Shown: positions 1-8,731 of the stretch, in pieces
Numbering within the stretch: the stretch's first letter is position 1
How the letters are laid out: each line of letters opens with the position of its first letter
Assembly (NCBI RefSeq): GCF_003443895.1
Contig: NZ_QQOA01000006.1
Coordinates: forward strand, 62,001 to 126,000
Length of the DNA stretch: 64,000 bases
Reading direction: 5' to 3'
Source of the DNA: Paraburkholderia phosphatilytica
GTDB lineage: Bacteria; Pseudomonadota; Gammaproteobacteria; Burkholderiales; Burkholderiaceae
The notes under the pieces: model-generated
Database searches by the model: none
Told to the model about the DNA's origin: nothing
What the model saw: only the letters and a program-made list of their open reading frames with translations
Made by a program: the position numbers and the translations under genes

Positions 1-543
1 GCTGTCGAGCCGGTTCACGATCGCGGTGACTTCGCCGGTCGGATCGTGTGGCAGCAGGTCTTTCGCAAACATGCCCGCCGATGAGCCGAGCAGATCGAGA
101 CTGTCGGCGAGCGCGTGGTGCAGCCCGTCGACGGTGAAGCGTTGCGGCGTCACGTCGGGGCTCAGCAGATAACGATGCGCGAACAGGAACTGCTGATCGG
201 CCGCTTCGCTGACGGGCTCGCCGTTGTTCACGGACGCGAACTCGCGGTCGGCGCGCAGCGGGGCCGCGAGCCGCTTCGAGATCGCGGCGCGGCCGGCCGT
301 GTCGCCGCCCTCGATGCCGACGAGAATCAGCCGCGACACGAGGCCGTCGCGCAGTTGATCGACCAGCACGCGCTGGCCGGCGCTCGGCGAGCGCGGCAGG
401 AACGCGGACAGATCCGCGGTGAAGTTCGCGCGGGCGATCGCGATCGCGCACGCGGCGAGGAACAGCAGCCAGACCAGCACCGCGGGCTGCCGCCACGCGC
501 GGCGTGGCGTGGCGCCTGGTTCGGACGGCATCGGCGTGGACAT
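1..543 (-). CDS. MMPL/RND-type exporter, N-terminal part (runs off window)
   Basis: The reading frame opens with ATG at 543, overlapping the LolA-like gene stop by one base (TGATG), and stays open to the window edge, giving about 181 residues. Residues ~15-35 form a hydrophobic segment, followed by a soluble periplasmic-type domain containing FTADLSAFLPRSPSAGQRVL, as in the first half of MMPL predicted exporters. In aryl-polyene (APE) clusters such an exporter moves the finished lipid or its precursor across the inner membrane. The assignment rests on its position beside the LolA, acyltransferase and AMP-ligase genes and on this N-terminal pattern. The remaining ~600 residues are outside the window. 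Confidence 0.8.
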   Translation of the reverse strand, partial: MSTPMPSEPGATPRRAWRQPAVLVWLLFLAACAIAIARANFTADLSAFLPRSPSAGQRVLVDQLRDGLVSRLILVGIEGGDTAGRAAISKRLAAPLRADREFASVNNGEPVSEAADQQFLFAHRYLLSPDVTPQRFTVDGLHHALADSLDLLGSSAGMFAKDLLPHDPTGEVTAIVNRLDS

Positions 544-1178
544 CAGTTGGCGGCGTCGTTCTGCAGCTGCATCAGCGAGTGATCGCCGTCCGCCTGCTGG
601 ATCGCGACGCTATGCAGCAGATCGCGCGTGCCGCTGAGCGTGATCGTGCTGATCTGTTTGCGCATCCGCGAGTCGGTCGGCGTGAGCGTCAAGGTCCAGT
701 CGTCGCCGCTGCCGGCGAGCTGCACCTTGTAGTACTGCTCGAGCGCGAAGCGGTTGCCCGACAGCGTCGCGCGGATGCTTTCGATGAACGCCGCCAGCTC
801 GGGATACTGCGCGAGCGCGAGCGTGTACTTGTGGTCGTTGCGGGCAATCGTCAGCTTGTCGCCGTCCACGACCAGGTCTTCCGGCTTCGGCTCGATGGTG
901 CGCTTCTCGAGGTGGTCCGGCGCGACGAACACCAGCTCGCCCGACGACTTCACCGGCGCCGTCGCGATCGACAGGTACTTGGTTTCCGTGAAGCGCGCAC
1001 GGCCGGATTGCTTGTGGCCGAGCGTCGACATCAGTCGGTCGAGGTTCCATGCGGGCGGCGTGGCGTCAGCCGTCGCGGCGCGTGCCGTCTGCGCGGCAAA
1101 CGGCGCACAGGCCAGCGTCATCACGACCGCTGCGATCTGGAGGCGATGGAGACGAGGCGAGAAGCGTGCTGCGGTCAT
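543..1178 (-). CDS. LolA-like outer-membrane lipoprotein/lipid carrier
   Basis: The 211-residue protein has a signal peptide (about residues 10-35, ending near ARA-A). The mature part resembles LolA-family periplasmic carriers: the early GRARFTETKYLS stretch and the later SGELVFVAPDHLEKRT stretch are typical of the LolA fold, which shields acyl chains in transit. LolA-like proteins are standard members of APE and related fatty-acid/polyene clusters, where they are thought to carry the product between membranes. It lies 3 bp after the acyltransferase gene and overlaps the exporter start, so it is translated in the same operon. The true general LolA of the cell is normally elsewhere; this is inferred to be a cluster-dedicated paralogue. 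Confidence 0.82.
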   Translation of the reverse strand: MTAARFSPRLHRLQIAAVVMTLACAPFAAQTARAATADATPPAWNLDRLMSTLGHKQSGRARFTETKYLSIATAPVKSSGELVFVAPDHLEKRTIEPKPEDLVVDGDKLTIARNDHKYTLALAQYPELAAFIESIRATLSGNRFALEQYYKVQLAGSGDDWTLTLTPTDSRMRKQISTITLSGTRDLLHSVAIQQADGDHSLMQLQNDAAN

Positions 1179-1181
1179 GCG

Positions 1182-2270
1182 TCAGGGCTCCTTCGTGCTC
1201 GTGAAGTCGTGGCGCGCGGCGAGCGATGCGCGCTGTGCGCTGCCGGTCGCGGCCACGGTAGCGTTTCTCGCGGGCGCGGCGTTGGTCGCGTCGTTTGCTG
1301 CGTGCCCCGCCGCGACTTTTGCGCGGCGCGGTGCTGGCGCCTGGGTCGAGGCGCCGCCGCTCGCGCTGCCGTGCTGCCAGAAGTCGTAGAAGTTGAACCA
1401 GTTGTACGGCGCCGCGCGGCAATACTGCTCGACGAAGCCGACGTAGCGGCGCAGCGCGCGCTCGATCTCGGCAGCGCGCTCGCCGCGCTCGACCTTCGAG
1501 AAATCGGCGAGCGTTTCGAAGTGGATGTCGTAGCGGTTGCCGCCGCGATAGAGCCCGGTCATGAAGATGACCGGGCGGCGCAGCATCGCGGCCATGTGCA
1601 GCGGACCGAGCGGAAACTCCGCGGGCGTGCCGAGGAACTCGACGCTGCGGGTCGAGCCGCCCGCATCGCGCAGCAGCGACCGGTCCGCGAGCATGCCGAT
1701 CATGCTGCCGCTGTCGAGATAGTCGCGCACGCGCAGCATCGAATCGACCTGGCCGAGGCCGATCACGTCCTGCTTCACGGTGGGGTTCATCGCCGCGAGC
1801 AGCGTGTTGATGTGCTGCACGTTCTCTTCGTACATCGCGATCGCGACGCGCAGTTCGGGATGGGTGCGGCCGATCGCGCGCATCACCTCGAAGCTGCCCA
1901 GATGCGCGCCGAGCAGAAACGCGCCGCGGCCGGAGAGCCACGCATCGCGCACGAGCGCCTTGTTGTGCAGCTCGATGTCGAACAGGTCGAAGCGCTCGTT
2001 GAGCAGGAACAGCCGGTCGTGGATCGTCGAGCCGAACGTCAGCATGTGCTGCCAGATATCGCCGAGCGTGGCGGGACGGCCGAGCGCGCGTTGCAGGAAT
2101 TCGCGCGACGCGCGCCGTGCCGATGGCGACGCCAGCAGGAAATACGCGGTGGCCGGGTAATGGACGAGGCGGGACAGACGCCGGCCGAGGCGCAGCGAGA
2201 TCCACGTCATCGCGCGCAGCATCGGCATGCTGGTGCGTTCGCTCGCCTGGGCCCAACTGCTGCGGTTCAT
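1182..2270 (-). CDS. LpxL/HtrB-family lysophospholipid acyltransferase
   Basis: This 362-residue inner-membrane-associated acyltransferase probably transfers the cluster-made acyl chain onto a lipid acceptor. It has the family HX4E motif (GAHLGSFE, His123 and Glu128). A second conserved patch, GMLADRS, lies near residue 195. ATG at 2270 overlaps the stop of the AMP-ligase gene (ATGA), indicating translational coupling. After the catalytic domain ends near NWFNFYDFW, the last ~60 residues are Ala/Thr/Arg-rich low complexity with no recognisable domain, which is unusual for the family. The acceptor lipid cannot be read from sequence. Confidence 0.85.
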   Translation of the reverse strand: MNRSSWAQASERTSMPMLRAMTWISLRLGRRLSRLVHYPATAYFLLASPSARRASREFLQRALGRPATLGDIWQHMLTFGSTIHDRLFLLNERFDLFDIELHNKALVRDAWLSGRGAFLLGAHLGSFEVMRAIGRTHPELRVAIAMYEENVQHINTLLAAMNPTVKQDVIGLGQVDSMLRVRDYLDSGSMIGMLADRSLLRDAGGSTRSVEFLGTPAEFPLGPLHMAAMLRRPVIFMTGLYRGGNRYDIHFETLADFSKVERGERAAEIERALRRYVGFVEQYCRAAPYNWFNFYDFWQHGSASGGASTQAPAPRRAKVAAGHAANDATNAAPARNATVAATGSAQRASLAARHDFTSTKEP

Positions 2271-4057
2271 GAGCGCACCTCCTCGGCCGTGGCGTCAGCT
2301 TGCTGCGTGGCGTGCGCGACGCGTGTGGCGGTGGCCGCGATCACGCCGCTCGCGACGGCGCGCGAACCCGCCTGCACGCTGAAGCGGATCGCGCCGCTCG
2401 GCGCGACCTCGAAGCTCACGTCGAGCGGCGTGCCGGGCGCGGCCGGGCTCAGGAATTTCGCGGAATTCAGCCGGACCGCGCCGAACGGCCGGTCGAGCGC
2501 CTTGCCGATCGCGTCGATCGCGCAGTCGAGCAGCACGACGCCCGGCACGATCGGCTGGCCGGGGAAGTGGCCGGGCAGCGCCGGATGATCGTGCGGGATC
2601 GTGAAGCGCAACGGGTTGTCGCTGTCCGTCTGGGCCGCCGGCGGCTTCGCGGTTTGCGGCCCGCGATGCGTGTGCGTTGCGACGAGTTCGAGCAGCTCGT
2701 CGCGCGGCAGCTTGCCGGTGGCATTGCGCGGCAGCGCATCGACGAACACCAGCGGGCGCGGCATGAACGCGGCGTCGATCCGCTGGCGCAGCGCGCGTTG
2801 CAGCGATGCCATATCGAGACCCGGTGCGACGACGAACGCAAGCAGGCGGCGCGTGTGCTCGCCGGGCAGCGCGTGCGCGCCGGCGGGCTCGTCGTCGGGC
2901 ATGAAGAACACGCCGTCGACGACACCGGCAATCTCGTTCAGCTGATGGTTCAGGTAGCCGAGCGACGTGCGCTTGCCGGCGATATTGATCAGGTCGGCCT
3001 TGCGTCCGTGCAGCAGGAAATGCGTGTCGTCGACGAGTTCGATCGCATCGCCCATCGCGACCGGAGCTTCGACGTGGCCGCCGGAAACCCACACGGACGG
3101 CGCGTGCTCTTCGCTATCCGCGGCGTGGTTTCGCGCGTCCATCCGGATGCCCGGATACAGCTGCCATTGCGCGCCGTGCGCCGTTCGGCGGGTCGCAATC
3201 TGGCCGGTTTCCGTGCTGCCGTAGATCTCCATCAGCGGCGCGCCGAGCGTCGCTTCGCTTTGCACGGCAAGCTGCGGCGCGAGCGGGGCGGTGGCGGACA
3301 GCGTCAGCGCGACGGGCGGCAGCGGTTGCTCCGACAGCATCAGCGCGCGCAGATGCACGGGCGACGTGACGAGCACGCGCGGCGCCGGCACGGCCGCGAG
3401 TTCGCGCGCGACGTCGACCGGATAGAACGGCTGGCCGTTGCTGAACGCGAGACCGCCGACGAGCGCGAGCAGCACCGTGTTCTCGAAGCCGTACATGTGC
3501 TGCGGCGGCACGGTGCCGACGAGCGTCGCACCGCTATCCGCGAGGCCGAGATTGACCGCCGAGAAACTCAGGCAGCGCACGAGGAAACCCCAGGTCTTGC
3601 GGTGCGGCACCGGCACGCCGGTCGAGCCCGACGTGAACAGATAGGCCATCACGCGCGATGCGTCGATCCGCGGCACGGCGATGTCTTCCTGCGCGTCGGC
3701 TTCGGCTTCGGCATTGGCTGGCGCTTCGACATAGCGGAAGCGCGGCAGGTCGACCGTGCAGTCGTCGCGATCGTGCAGGCAGAACACGTCCGGCGCGAAC
3801 GCAGCGAGCTGCTGGATCATCTGCGGCGTATGCGACGGCGGCAGCAGGCTGATCTTGCCGGCCACGAGCGTCGCGCACAGGCCGACCGCGAAGCGGTAGC
3901 GGTCCACGCACTGGTTGAATACGTGTCCGCCGTCCGGCAACGCGGCCGCGAGCCGCGCGACGTCCGCGAGGAACGTGCGGACCGGAACGGGCGAGCCGTC
4001 CCGCCAGGCGATCGTCTGGTCGAGCGACGGATGGGATACGAGCGGCAGACTCAGCAT
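2267..4057 (-). CDS. AMP-dependent ligase fused to hotdog 3-hydroxyacyl dehydratase
   Basis: This 596-residue fusion of two APE-type activities has residues ~1-455 as an acyl-/aryl-AMP ligase, with the P-loop TSGSTGVPVPHRK near residue 140, a YGSTETGQ segment near 280 and the C-terminal LPRNATGKLPRDEL lysine motif near 445. Residues ~480-590 form a hotdog dehydratase of the FabA/FabZ/ApeI type, marked by HPALPGHFPGQPIVPG. The ligase would activate the starter acid for loading on the ACP, and the dehydratase would remove water during chain growth. In E. coli-type APE clusters these are usually separate proteins. It is coupled to the downstream acyltransferase by a 4-bp overlap. Confidence 0.87.
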   Translation of the reverse strand: MLSLPLVSHPSLDQTIAWRDGSPVPVRTFLADVARLAAALPDGGHVFNQCVDRYRFAVGLCATLVAGKISLLPPSHTPQMIQQLAAFAPDVFCLHDRDDCTVDLPRFRYVEAPANAEAEADAQEDIAVPRIDASRVMAYLFTSGSTGVPVPHRKTWGFLVRCLSFSAVNLGLADSGATLVGTVPPQHMYGFENTVLLALVGGLAFSNGQPFYPVDVARELAAVPAPRVLVTSPVHLRALMLSEQPLPPVALTLSATAPLAPQLAVQSEATLGAPLMEIYGSTETGQIATRRTAHGAQWQLYPGIRMDARNHAADSEEHAPSVWVSGGHVEAPVAMGDAIELVDDTHFLLHGRKADLINIAGKRTSLGYLNHQLNEIAGVVDGVFFMPDDEPAGAHALPGEHTRRLLAFVVAPGLDMASLQRALRQRIDAAFMPRPLVFVDALPRNATGKLPRDELLELVATHTHRGPQTAKPPAAQTDSDNPLRFTIPHDHPALPGHFPGQPIVPGVVLLDCAIDAIGKALDRPFGAVRLNSAKFLSPAAPGTPLDVSFEVAPSGAIRFSVQAGSRAVASGVIAATATRVAHATQQADATAEEVRS

Positions 4058-4154
4058 GACGTCATTCAGGAGCGCGGGCGAATGGTACGGATAACGGATC
4101 GTTCTGGTTGGTTACCCGGTGCGCGCGCGGTTCGCGCTGCGCCGGATTAGCGTT

Positions 4155-4811
4155 TCATTCGATGCGCGCGCCGCGGGCTTCGAACGTCGAGCGGCATGCG
4201 CGGGCGGTGGCCAGCATGCCGGGCGATTCGACGTCGGGCAACGCGATGCGGCGCCACAGGTGCTCGCCCGCGAACATCGCGGCGACGAGCGGGAATGTCA
4301 GGTAGTTCGCGAACGTCGACCACGTGACGAGCGACGAGGTGGCGAACAGCAGCGTCGATATGGCCGCGATGCTCAGGAAGAAGAGCATCCACGCGACGGT
4401 GATCTGCCGCGTGTACTGCGCGATGCGCGGCGTCAGCGTGCCGTGGACCATGCGCGCGAACTGGCTGCACAGCGGTTCGCGGCCGGCGGCCAGCGTGCGG
4501 CCGAACAGATAGGCGAGCGCGAGGTTCAGCGCAATCTGTTCGAGGTACGCGCCATACGCGAAGTTGCGCGCGAGCGGCGTGTGCACAGACCAGAGCAACG
4601 CGCAGCCCAGCGTCCAGAGCGGCAGCAGCATGGCCCGATGCGGCGAGCGGGCGGCGGCGGCGAACGCGACGGCAAGCAGTGGGGCAAGGACGAGCAGCAA
4701 CCCGAAGCCTTCCGCGCCTGGCTTGCCGACCGCGTAGTGCGTGCCGATCTCGCAGGTGGCGAGCACCGCGACCGTCGTCGCGGCGCGGGCGAACTGCCGC
4801 AACGTGCTCAT
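4155..4811 (-). CDS. polytopic membrane protein of APE-type cluster (COG4648-like)
   Basis: The 218-residue protein has about six hydrophobic segments (for example residues ~10-25, 37-52, 58-75, 87-105 and 138-175) separated by short basic loops. Small integral membrane proteins of this size and layout sit next to the AMP-ligase gene in aryl-polyene and related clusters; no catalytic motif is visible and the function is unknown. It is the first gene of the leftward operon, with a 97-bp gap before the ligase gene. That gap contains no convincing terminator, so co-transcription is likely. Confidence 0.72.
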   Translation of the reverse strand: MSTLRQFARAATTVAVLATCEIGTHYAVGKPGAEGFGLLLVLAPLLAVAFAAAARSPHRAMLLPLWTLGCALLWSVHTPLARNFAYGAYLEQIALNLALAYLFGRTLAAGREPLCSQFARMVHGTLTPRIAQYTRQITVAWMLFFLSIAAISTLLFATSSLVTWSTFANYLTFPLVAAMFAGEHLWRRIALPDVESPGMLATARACRSTFEARGARIE

Positions 4812-5399
4812 GCCGCGCTCCCCGCGGCGCGCAGCCGCAAGGCGGCCCGGCCGGACGGCGGCGCCGCACTGGGGCGGCTTTCATCAGCGAACGAAAGAGG
4901 CGAACGAATACGCTGCATAGTGGTGCTTCATATGTCGTCCGATACGCGCTGCGCGCCATCGGACGGCTTTAATCGTAGGAATCTTGCGCGCAGGCCCGAT
5001 CACACCTTCAGGCGGCGCAATTTCCGGGCCCGACCGCGCGCCTGTTATAGAGACCAGGGGAGCGGCGGGCCGGTTGCTCCCCCTTTGTAACTCTTTGTAG
5101 GGTGCGCGAAGTGCGTGTGGCGGGCGCAATTCTATCGCACCGGACGGCCGTCTCAGGTGCGTTGGGCTTACCCCGGGTTTCATCTCGAAATCGCCGACGC
5201 GGCGAGCCGTACCCTTCGTAACCCTTTCCCCGTATACGGCCCAAGGGCGCTCGGCTAGAATCGCCGCAAGCTAACAATCTTAAAAAGCGGGGAAAGGGCG
5301 CTCTGCCGGTCGGTCCGAAGGCCGGTCCGGTGGCAGGCCGTGCGACCCGGCTGCCCGGTGCGACGTTCGACCGGCGCCACGACCCCGCGCGCACGCACG
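4812..5399. promoter_or_regulatory. divergent control region of the lipid cluster
   Basis: These 588 bp separate the leftward membrane-protein operon from the rightward ACP gene and contain no credible gene. A TAGAAT (5256-5261) fits a sigma-70 -10 element for the ACP side, about 140 bp before the ACP start, but no good -35 is visible at standard spacing. Several CGTAACCCTT/CCGTATACGG-like segments just upstream could be operator material. No symmetrical operator was established. Confidence 0.4.
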
Positions 5400-5660
5400 A
5401 TGAACGAACTTGAACGAGAGCTGGCGACCCTGATCGTCCGCGAACTGAATCTGGAGGACATCGACCTCGACTCGCTGTCCGGCACGACCCCGCTCTACGG
5501 CGAGGGCCTCGGACTCGACTCGATCGACATTCTCGAGATCGCGCTGCTGATCTCGAAGAAGTACGGGTTCGAACTGCGTTCGGATAATCCTGACAACCAG
5601 AAGATCTTCGCGACGCTTGGCGCGCTCGCGGCGTATGTCGCCGCGAATCGCGTCCGCTGA
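5400..5660 (+). CDS. acyl carrier protein
   Basis: The 86-residue acidic helical protein carries the phosphopantetheine attachment motif GLDSID with Ser41. It would carry the growing or activated acyl chain for the ligase/dehydratase fusion encoded divergently. A longer in-frame reading upstream adds only Arg/Pro-rich sequence, so ATG at 5400 (MNELERE) is the natural start, matching ACP length. It differs in sequence from a housekeeping AcpP (for example the LEDIDLDSLS segment), as expected for a pathway-dedicated carrier. No ketosynthase is seen in this window, so those genes must lie to the left. Confidence 0.93.
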   Translation: MNELERELATLIVRELNLEDIDLDSLSGTTPLYGEGLGLDSIDILEIALLISKKYGFELRSDNPDNQKIFATLGALAAYVAANRVR

Positions 5661-5827
5661 CGCTACGCCGCGGTCGCCGCTCCCGTCGAAATCAGAAAGC
5701 TGGATGTAATGCGGGGCGGCGGGTTTGTCGTCGGGTAGGTCTCCCAGGTAATCTTTCCGGTGCGCCGCGCGAGCCGCGCGGTGCGCAACGAACGACCCGC
5801 CGACCGGTTTCTCCACTTGCCGTTTCC

Positions 5828-6598
5828 ATGTCAATCCAGACCGCCTCGTCCACGCATCTCGTCCTGATTCCAAGCTACAACCCTGGCGACAAGGTCGACG
5901 AGACGGTGCGCAGTGCGCGCGAGAACTGGAACCCGGTGTGGGTGATCATCGATGGCAGCACGGACGGTAGCGCCGCGCGGCTCGCCACGATGGCTGAACG
6001 CGACCCGGGGTTGCGCGTGATGGTGCTGCCGGAGAATCGCGGCAAGGGCGCGGCGGTGCTGGCTGGACTCGACGAAGCGTCGAGGCTCGGCTTCACGCAC
6101 GTACTGACGATGGACTCGGACGGCCAGCATCCGGCCGACCTGATTCCCGCGTTCATGGCGGCGTCGCAGAACGCGCCTGGCACGATGATCCTCGGCCGGC
6201 CGCGCTTCGGACCCGAGGCGCCGCTCGTGCGGGTCTACTGGCGGCGCATGTCGAATCTCTGCGCGCATATCGAGACGCTTTACGCCGGCATCGGCGATTC
6301 GCTTTACGGCTTTCGCGTGTATCCGGTCGAACCGCTGCGCGCGCTGATGCATGGCCAGAGCTGGATGCGCCGCTTCGATTTCGACCCGGAGGCCGCGGTG
6401 CGGCTCTGCTGGAAAGGCGTGCGGCCGCTCAACATCGAAGCGCCGGTACGCTACTTCCGCAAGGACCAGGGCGGCGTATCGCACTTCCGCTACGTGCGCG
6501 ACAACGTGCTGCTGTTCTCGATGCACTTCCGGCTGCTCGGCGGTTTCCTGATCCGCCTGCCGATGCTCGTGGCGCGTCGGCTCGCGTCGACGCGCTAG
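5828..6598 (+). CDS. family 2 glycosyltransferase
   Basis: The 256-residue GT-A fold enzyme has the nucleotide-sugar site motif LIPSYNPG at the N terminus, VIIDGSTDGS near residue 40, ENRGKGAAVLAG near residue 72 and the metal-binding TMDSDGQHP near residue 95. This matches dolichyl-phosphate-glucose-type GT2 enzymes. No transmembrane anchor is clear, apart from a hydrophobic C-terminal stretch (LLGGFLIRLPML). In APE clusters a GT2 domain, often fused to an acyltransferase, glycosylates or helps anchor the polyene; here the two are separate proteins. It lies 167 bp after the ACP gene on the same strand. Confidence 0.85.
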   Translation: MSIQTASSTHLVLIPSYNPGDKVDETVRSARENWNPVWVIIDGSTDGSAARLATMAERDPGLRVMVLPENRGKGAAVLAGLDEASRLGFTHVLTMDSDGQHPADLIPAFMAASQNAPGTMILGRPRFGPEAPLVRVYWRRMSNLCAHIETLYAGIGDSLYGFRVYPVEPLRALMHGQSWMRRFDFDPEAAVRLCWKGVRPLNIEAPVRYFRKDQGGVSHFRYVRDNVLLFSMHFRLLGGFLIRLPMLVARRLASTR

Positions 6599-6622
6599 CG
6601 TGGGCGTGCGACGGATCCGCCG

Positions 6623-7120
6623 ATGCGCACGGGCGAATACCGCTTCCTGACGATCTGGCGGATCGAGGCGCCGCTCGATGCAGTCTGGAGCGCGGTGCAC
6701 GACGCCGGCGGCTGGCCGCGCTGGTGGCGCAACGTGGAAGCCGTCAGCGAGATCGAACCCGGCGACGCACAAGGCGTAGGCGCATTGCACCGCTATACAT
6801 GGAAGGGCGTGCTGCCTTACCGGCTGACGTTCGACGTGCGGGTGACGCGCATCGAACCGCAGGCGCTGCTCGAAGGCTCGGTGACGGGCGCGCTGGCGGG
6901 CACCGGGCGCTGGCAATTCTCGCGTGAAAACGGCGTGACGGTCGTGCGCTACGAGTGGCGGGTCGAAACGCAGCAGCGCTGGATGAATCTGCTGGCGCCG
7001 CTCGCGCGACCGCTGTTTCGCTGGAATCACGATGCGGTGATGCGCGAGGGTGGCATTGCGATTGCGGGCCTGCTAGGTGCACGCGTTGCAGGTATCGAGC
7101 AGCGCATGCTGTCCGACTGA
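6623..7120 (+). CDS. SRPBCC (START-like) family protein
   Basis: The 165-residue protein has a SRPBCC/polyketide-cyclase-like pattern: an N-terminal IWRIEAPLDAVWSAVHDAGG with the Trp-rich WPRWWRNVEAV following, mid beta-strands, and a C-terminal helix (LARPLFRWNHDAVMREGG). Such domains bind hydrophobic ligands in a deep cavity. It starts 24 bp after the glycosyltransferase stop and is probably co-transcribed. A role in handling the cluster lipid is plausible but only inferred from context. Confidence 0.72.
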   Translation: MRTGEYRFLTIWRIEAPLDAVWSAVHDAGGWPRWWRNVEAVSEIEPGDAQGVGALHRYTWKGVLPYRLTFDVRVTRIEPQALLEGSVTGALAGTGRWQFSRENGVTVVRYEWRVETQQRWMNLLAPLARPLFRWNHDAVMREGGIAIAGLLGARVAGIEQRMLSD

Positions 7121-7561
7121 ACGCAGCGTGTGGTTTTGCGGGTTGCCGGTCATGCGGAACGTGGGTTGCAACACAATCTGCCGCAAGCTGCTGCTAACGG
7201 TCACGAACCGCGGGACCGAAAGCGTGCTATCCTGGGTTCAATGCCTGACACATGACGCAACAGAATTGACGCGATTGTGTGCGCCGTCGAGATGCGCTTG
7301 CGTGGGGTCGGGGATCGAATTTGTCGCGATGGTTTCGCATCGAATTAAAACGTTTGCGTGAAAGTCCTTTTAACCCTTGATCGGCGGGGCTTTCCGCAGT
7401 TATGATGGCGCGAACTCGCAGGCCTGTGTGCCGGTTTCATCACTGCCCGCGCGGCTAAGCGCGGCGGCGCCCGATTCCTCAGGGCACACGTCCAGGTCTG
7501 CATCGCCATCCGTTCTTTACTTTCTACTGATGCTTCGCTCATAGACGCGAGGCTTTTCCGC
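7121..7561 (+). promoter_or_regulatory. gene-free region with sigma-70 promoter and long leader
   Basis: No convincing gene lies in these 441 bp. A good promoter is visible: TTGATC (7377-7382), 18 bp, TATGAT (7401-7406). Transcription from it would give a leader of about 150 nt before the H-NS-like gene. That leader includes a GC-rich hairpin, CCGCGC/GCGCGG around 7448-7465. A long structured leader could allow post-transcriptional control. Confidence 0.5.
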
Positions 7562-7861
7562 ATGGACGCGACTGGAATTTCCGGCGGCTTTAATGCCCCA
7601 ATGTCGAAGCGACAGGATCAACGCATGTTCGATAACGATGGAGAAGCGCGCGACCGGCTAATCGTCTGGATACGGCGCCGTATGGAAGAGTATGGGATTT
7701 CGCTCGAAGCACTGGCGGAATCGCTCGATGCGGACCGCGAGGCGCAAACGCCGATGTACCGCGATGCCTACGGCAATACGTGGGACGGCAAGGGGGACAA
7801 GCCGGAGTGGCTCGCGCGCGCCATCCACGCCGGTCAGGACATGGAACATTTCCGTTGCTGA
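7562..7861 (+). CDS. H-NS family nucleoid-associated protein (short)
   Basis: The 99-residue protein has a C-terminal half that fits the H-NS DNA-binding domain: YRDAYGNTWDGKGDKPEWL followed by AGQDMEHFR, which matches the family pattern YRdp.tG.tWsGrG..P.Wl. The N-terminal part (residues ~25-55) is a short helical segment likely to mediate oligomerisation, much shorter than in E. coli H-NS. Multiple such short paralogues are common in Burkholderia. A second possible start at 7625 (MFDNDGE) has a better ribosome site (AGGA seven bases upstream) and would give 78 residues. Expected role: binding AT-rich DNA and silencing. Confidence 0.8.
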   Translation: MDATGISGGFNAPMSKRQDQRMFDNDGEARDRLIVWIRRRMEEYGISLEALAESLDADREAQTPMYRDAYGNTWDGKGDKPEWLARAIHAGQDMEHFRC

Positions 7862-7916
7862 TTTTCGCAGCCGATCGCGGCCGCGTAAAACCGGATGGTT
7901 AAATCCCGACTCAAAC

Positions 7917-7930
7917 AAACCGGTCGGTTT
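7917..7930. terminator. inverted repeat after H-NS-like gene
   Basis: AAACCG-GT-CGGTTT forms a perfect 6-bp stem 56 bp after the H-NS-like stop, within a T-rich tract that continues to ~7975. It could act as a weak terminator or an operator. No strict U-run directly follows the stem, so the call is tentative. Confidence 0.3.
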
Positions 7931-8095
7931 AATCTGATTCGAGTCTTATCTTTCTTATTTTAATTAGTCGGTCTTTTTCGACTGGCCGGTTTTTCGGGCA
8001 GCGGGTCCCGTGTCGTGTGTCATGCGGCCAGGCTGGCACGAAATCGCGGGGTGAGCGACAATCGCGGCCATCCGACACCTATCGGGGGACTCGCG

Positions 8096-8674
8096 ATGGC
8101 GCTGCTGATAATCGGGCTGGTCATGTTTCTGGGCGTGCACTCCGTGCGGATCGTCGCCGAGCCCTGGCGTCGCGCACAGATCGAGCGTCTTGGCGAACGG
8201 CGCTGGAAAAACCGCTACTCGGTCGTGTCGCTGATCGGCCTCGTCGTGCTGATCTACGGTTACGGACTCGCGCGGCGCGAGCCCGTCGTGCTCTGGGCGC
8301 CGCCCGTCTGGGGTCCGCATCTTGCCGCGCTCTTCACTGCCGTCGCGTTCATCCTGTTCCCGGCCGCGCATGTGCCGAACAATCACTTCAAGTCAGTGCT
8401 GCATCATCCGATGACCGTCGGCGTCGCGCTGTGGGCGTTCGTGCATCTGCTCGCGGTCGGCACGCTCAACGCGGTGGTGCTGTTCGGCGCGTTTCTGGTG
8501 TGGTCGCTTGCCACGTTCGCGGCGGCCGTGCGTCGTGACCGCGTCGCGGGCACGCTCTACCCGCCGGGCGAATGGTCGCGCGATGCGATGGCGGTCGTCT
8601 CCGGGCTCATCGCGTGGGCGCTGTTCGCGTTCCTGCTGCACGGCTGGCTGATCGGCGTGCGGCCCTTGGGGTGA
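8096..8674 (+). CDS. NnrU family membrane protein
   Basis: The 192-residue integral membrane protein begins MALLIIGLVMFLGVHSVRIV and contains the NnrU-family segments RRWKNRYSVVSLIGLVVLIY and AHVPNNHFKSVLHHPM. About five to six hydrophobic helices are seen. NnrU was named for its link to nitrite/nitric-oxide reductase genes, but most homologues, as here, have no denitrification neighbours and the function is unresolved. ATG at 8096 starts directly at the conserved N terminus; the 27-codon upstream extension is polar and unconserved-looking. It appears monocistronic. Confidence 0.88.
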   Translation: MALLIIGLVMFLGVHSVRIVAEPWRRAQIERLGERRWKNRYSVVSLIGLVVLIYGYGLARREPVVLWAPPVWGPHLAALFTAVAFILFPAAHVPNNHFKSVLHHPMTVGVALWAFVHLLAVGTLNAVVLFGAFLVWSLATFAAAVRRDRVAGTLYPPGEWSRDAMAVVSGLIAWALFAFLLHGWLIGVRPLG

Positions 8675-8731
8675 TCGGCGGGTTGGTTTAAGGTCGGTTC
8701 ACGCAAGGTTTCCGACCTTAGGCTTACGTCA

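Noticed and set aside
504..2588. 694-residue open frame on the plus strand opposite the acyltransferase/LolA genes
   Set aside because: It is Arg/Ala-rich antisense shadow of two well-supported genes; no domain and typical of high-GC third-position bias.
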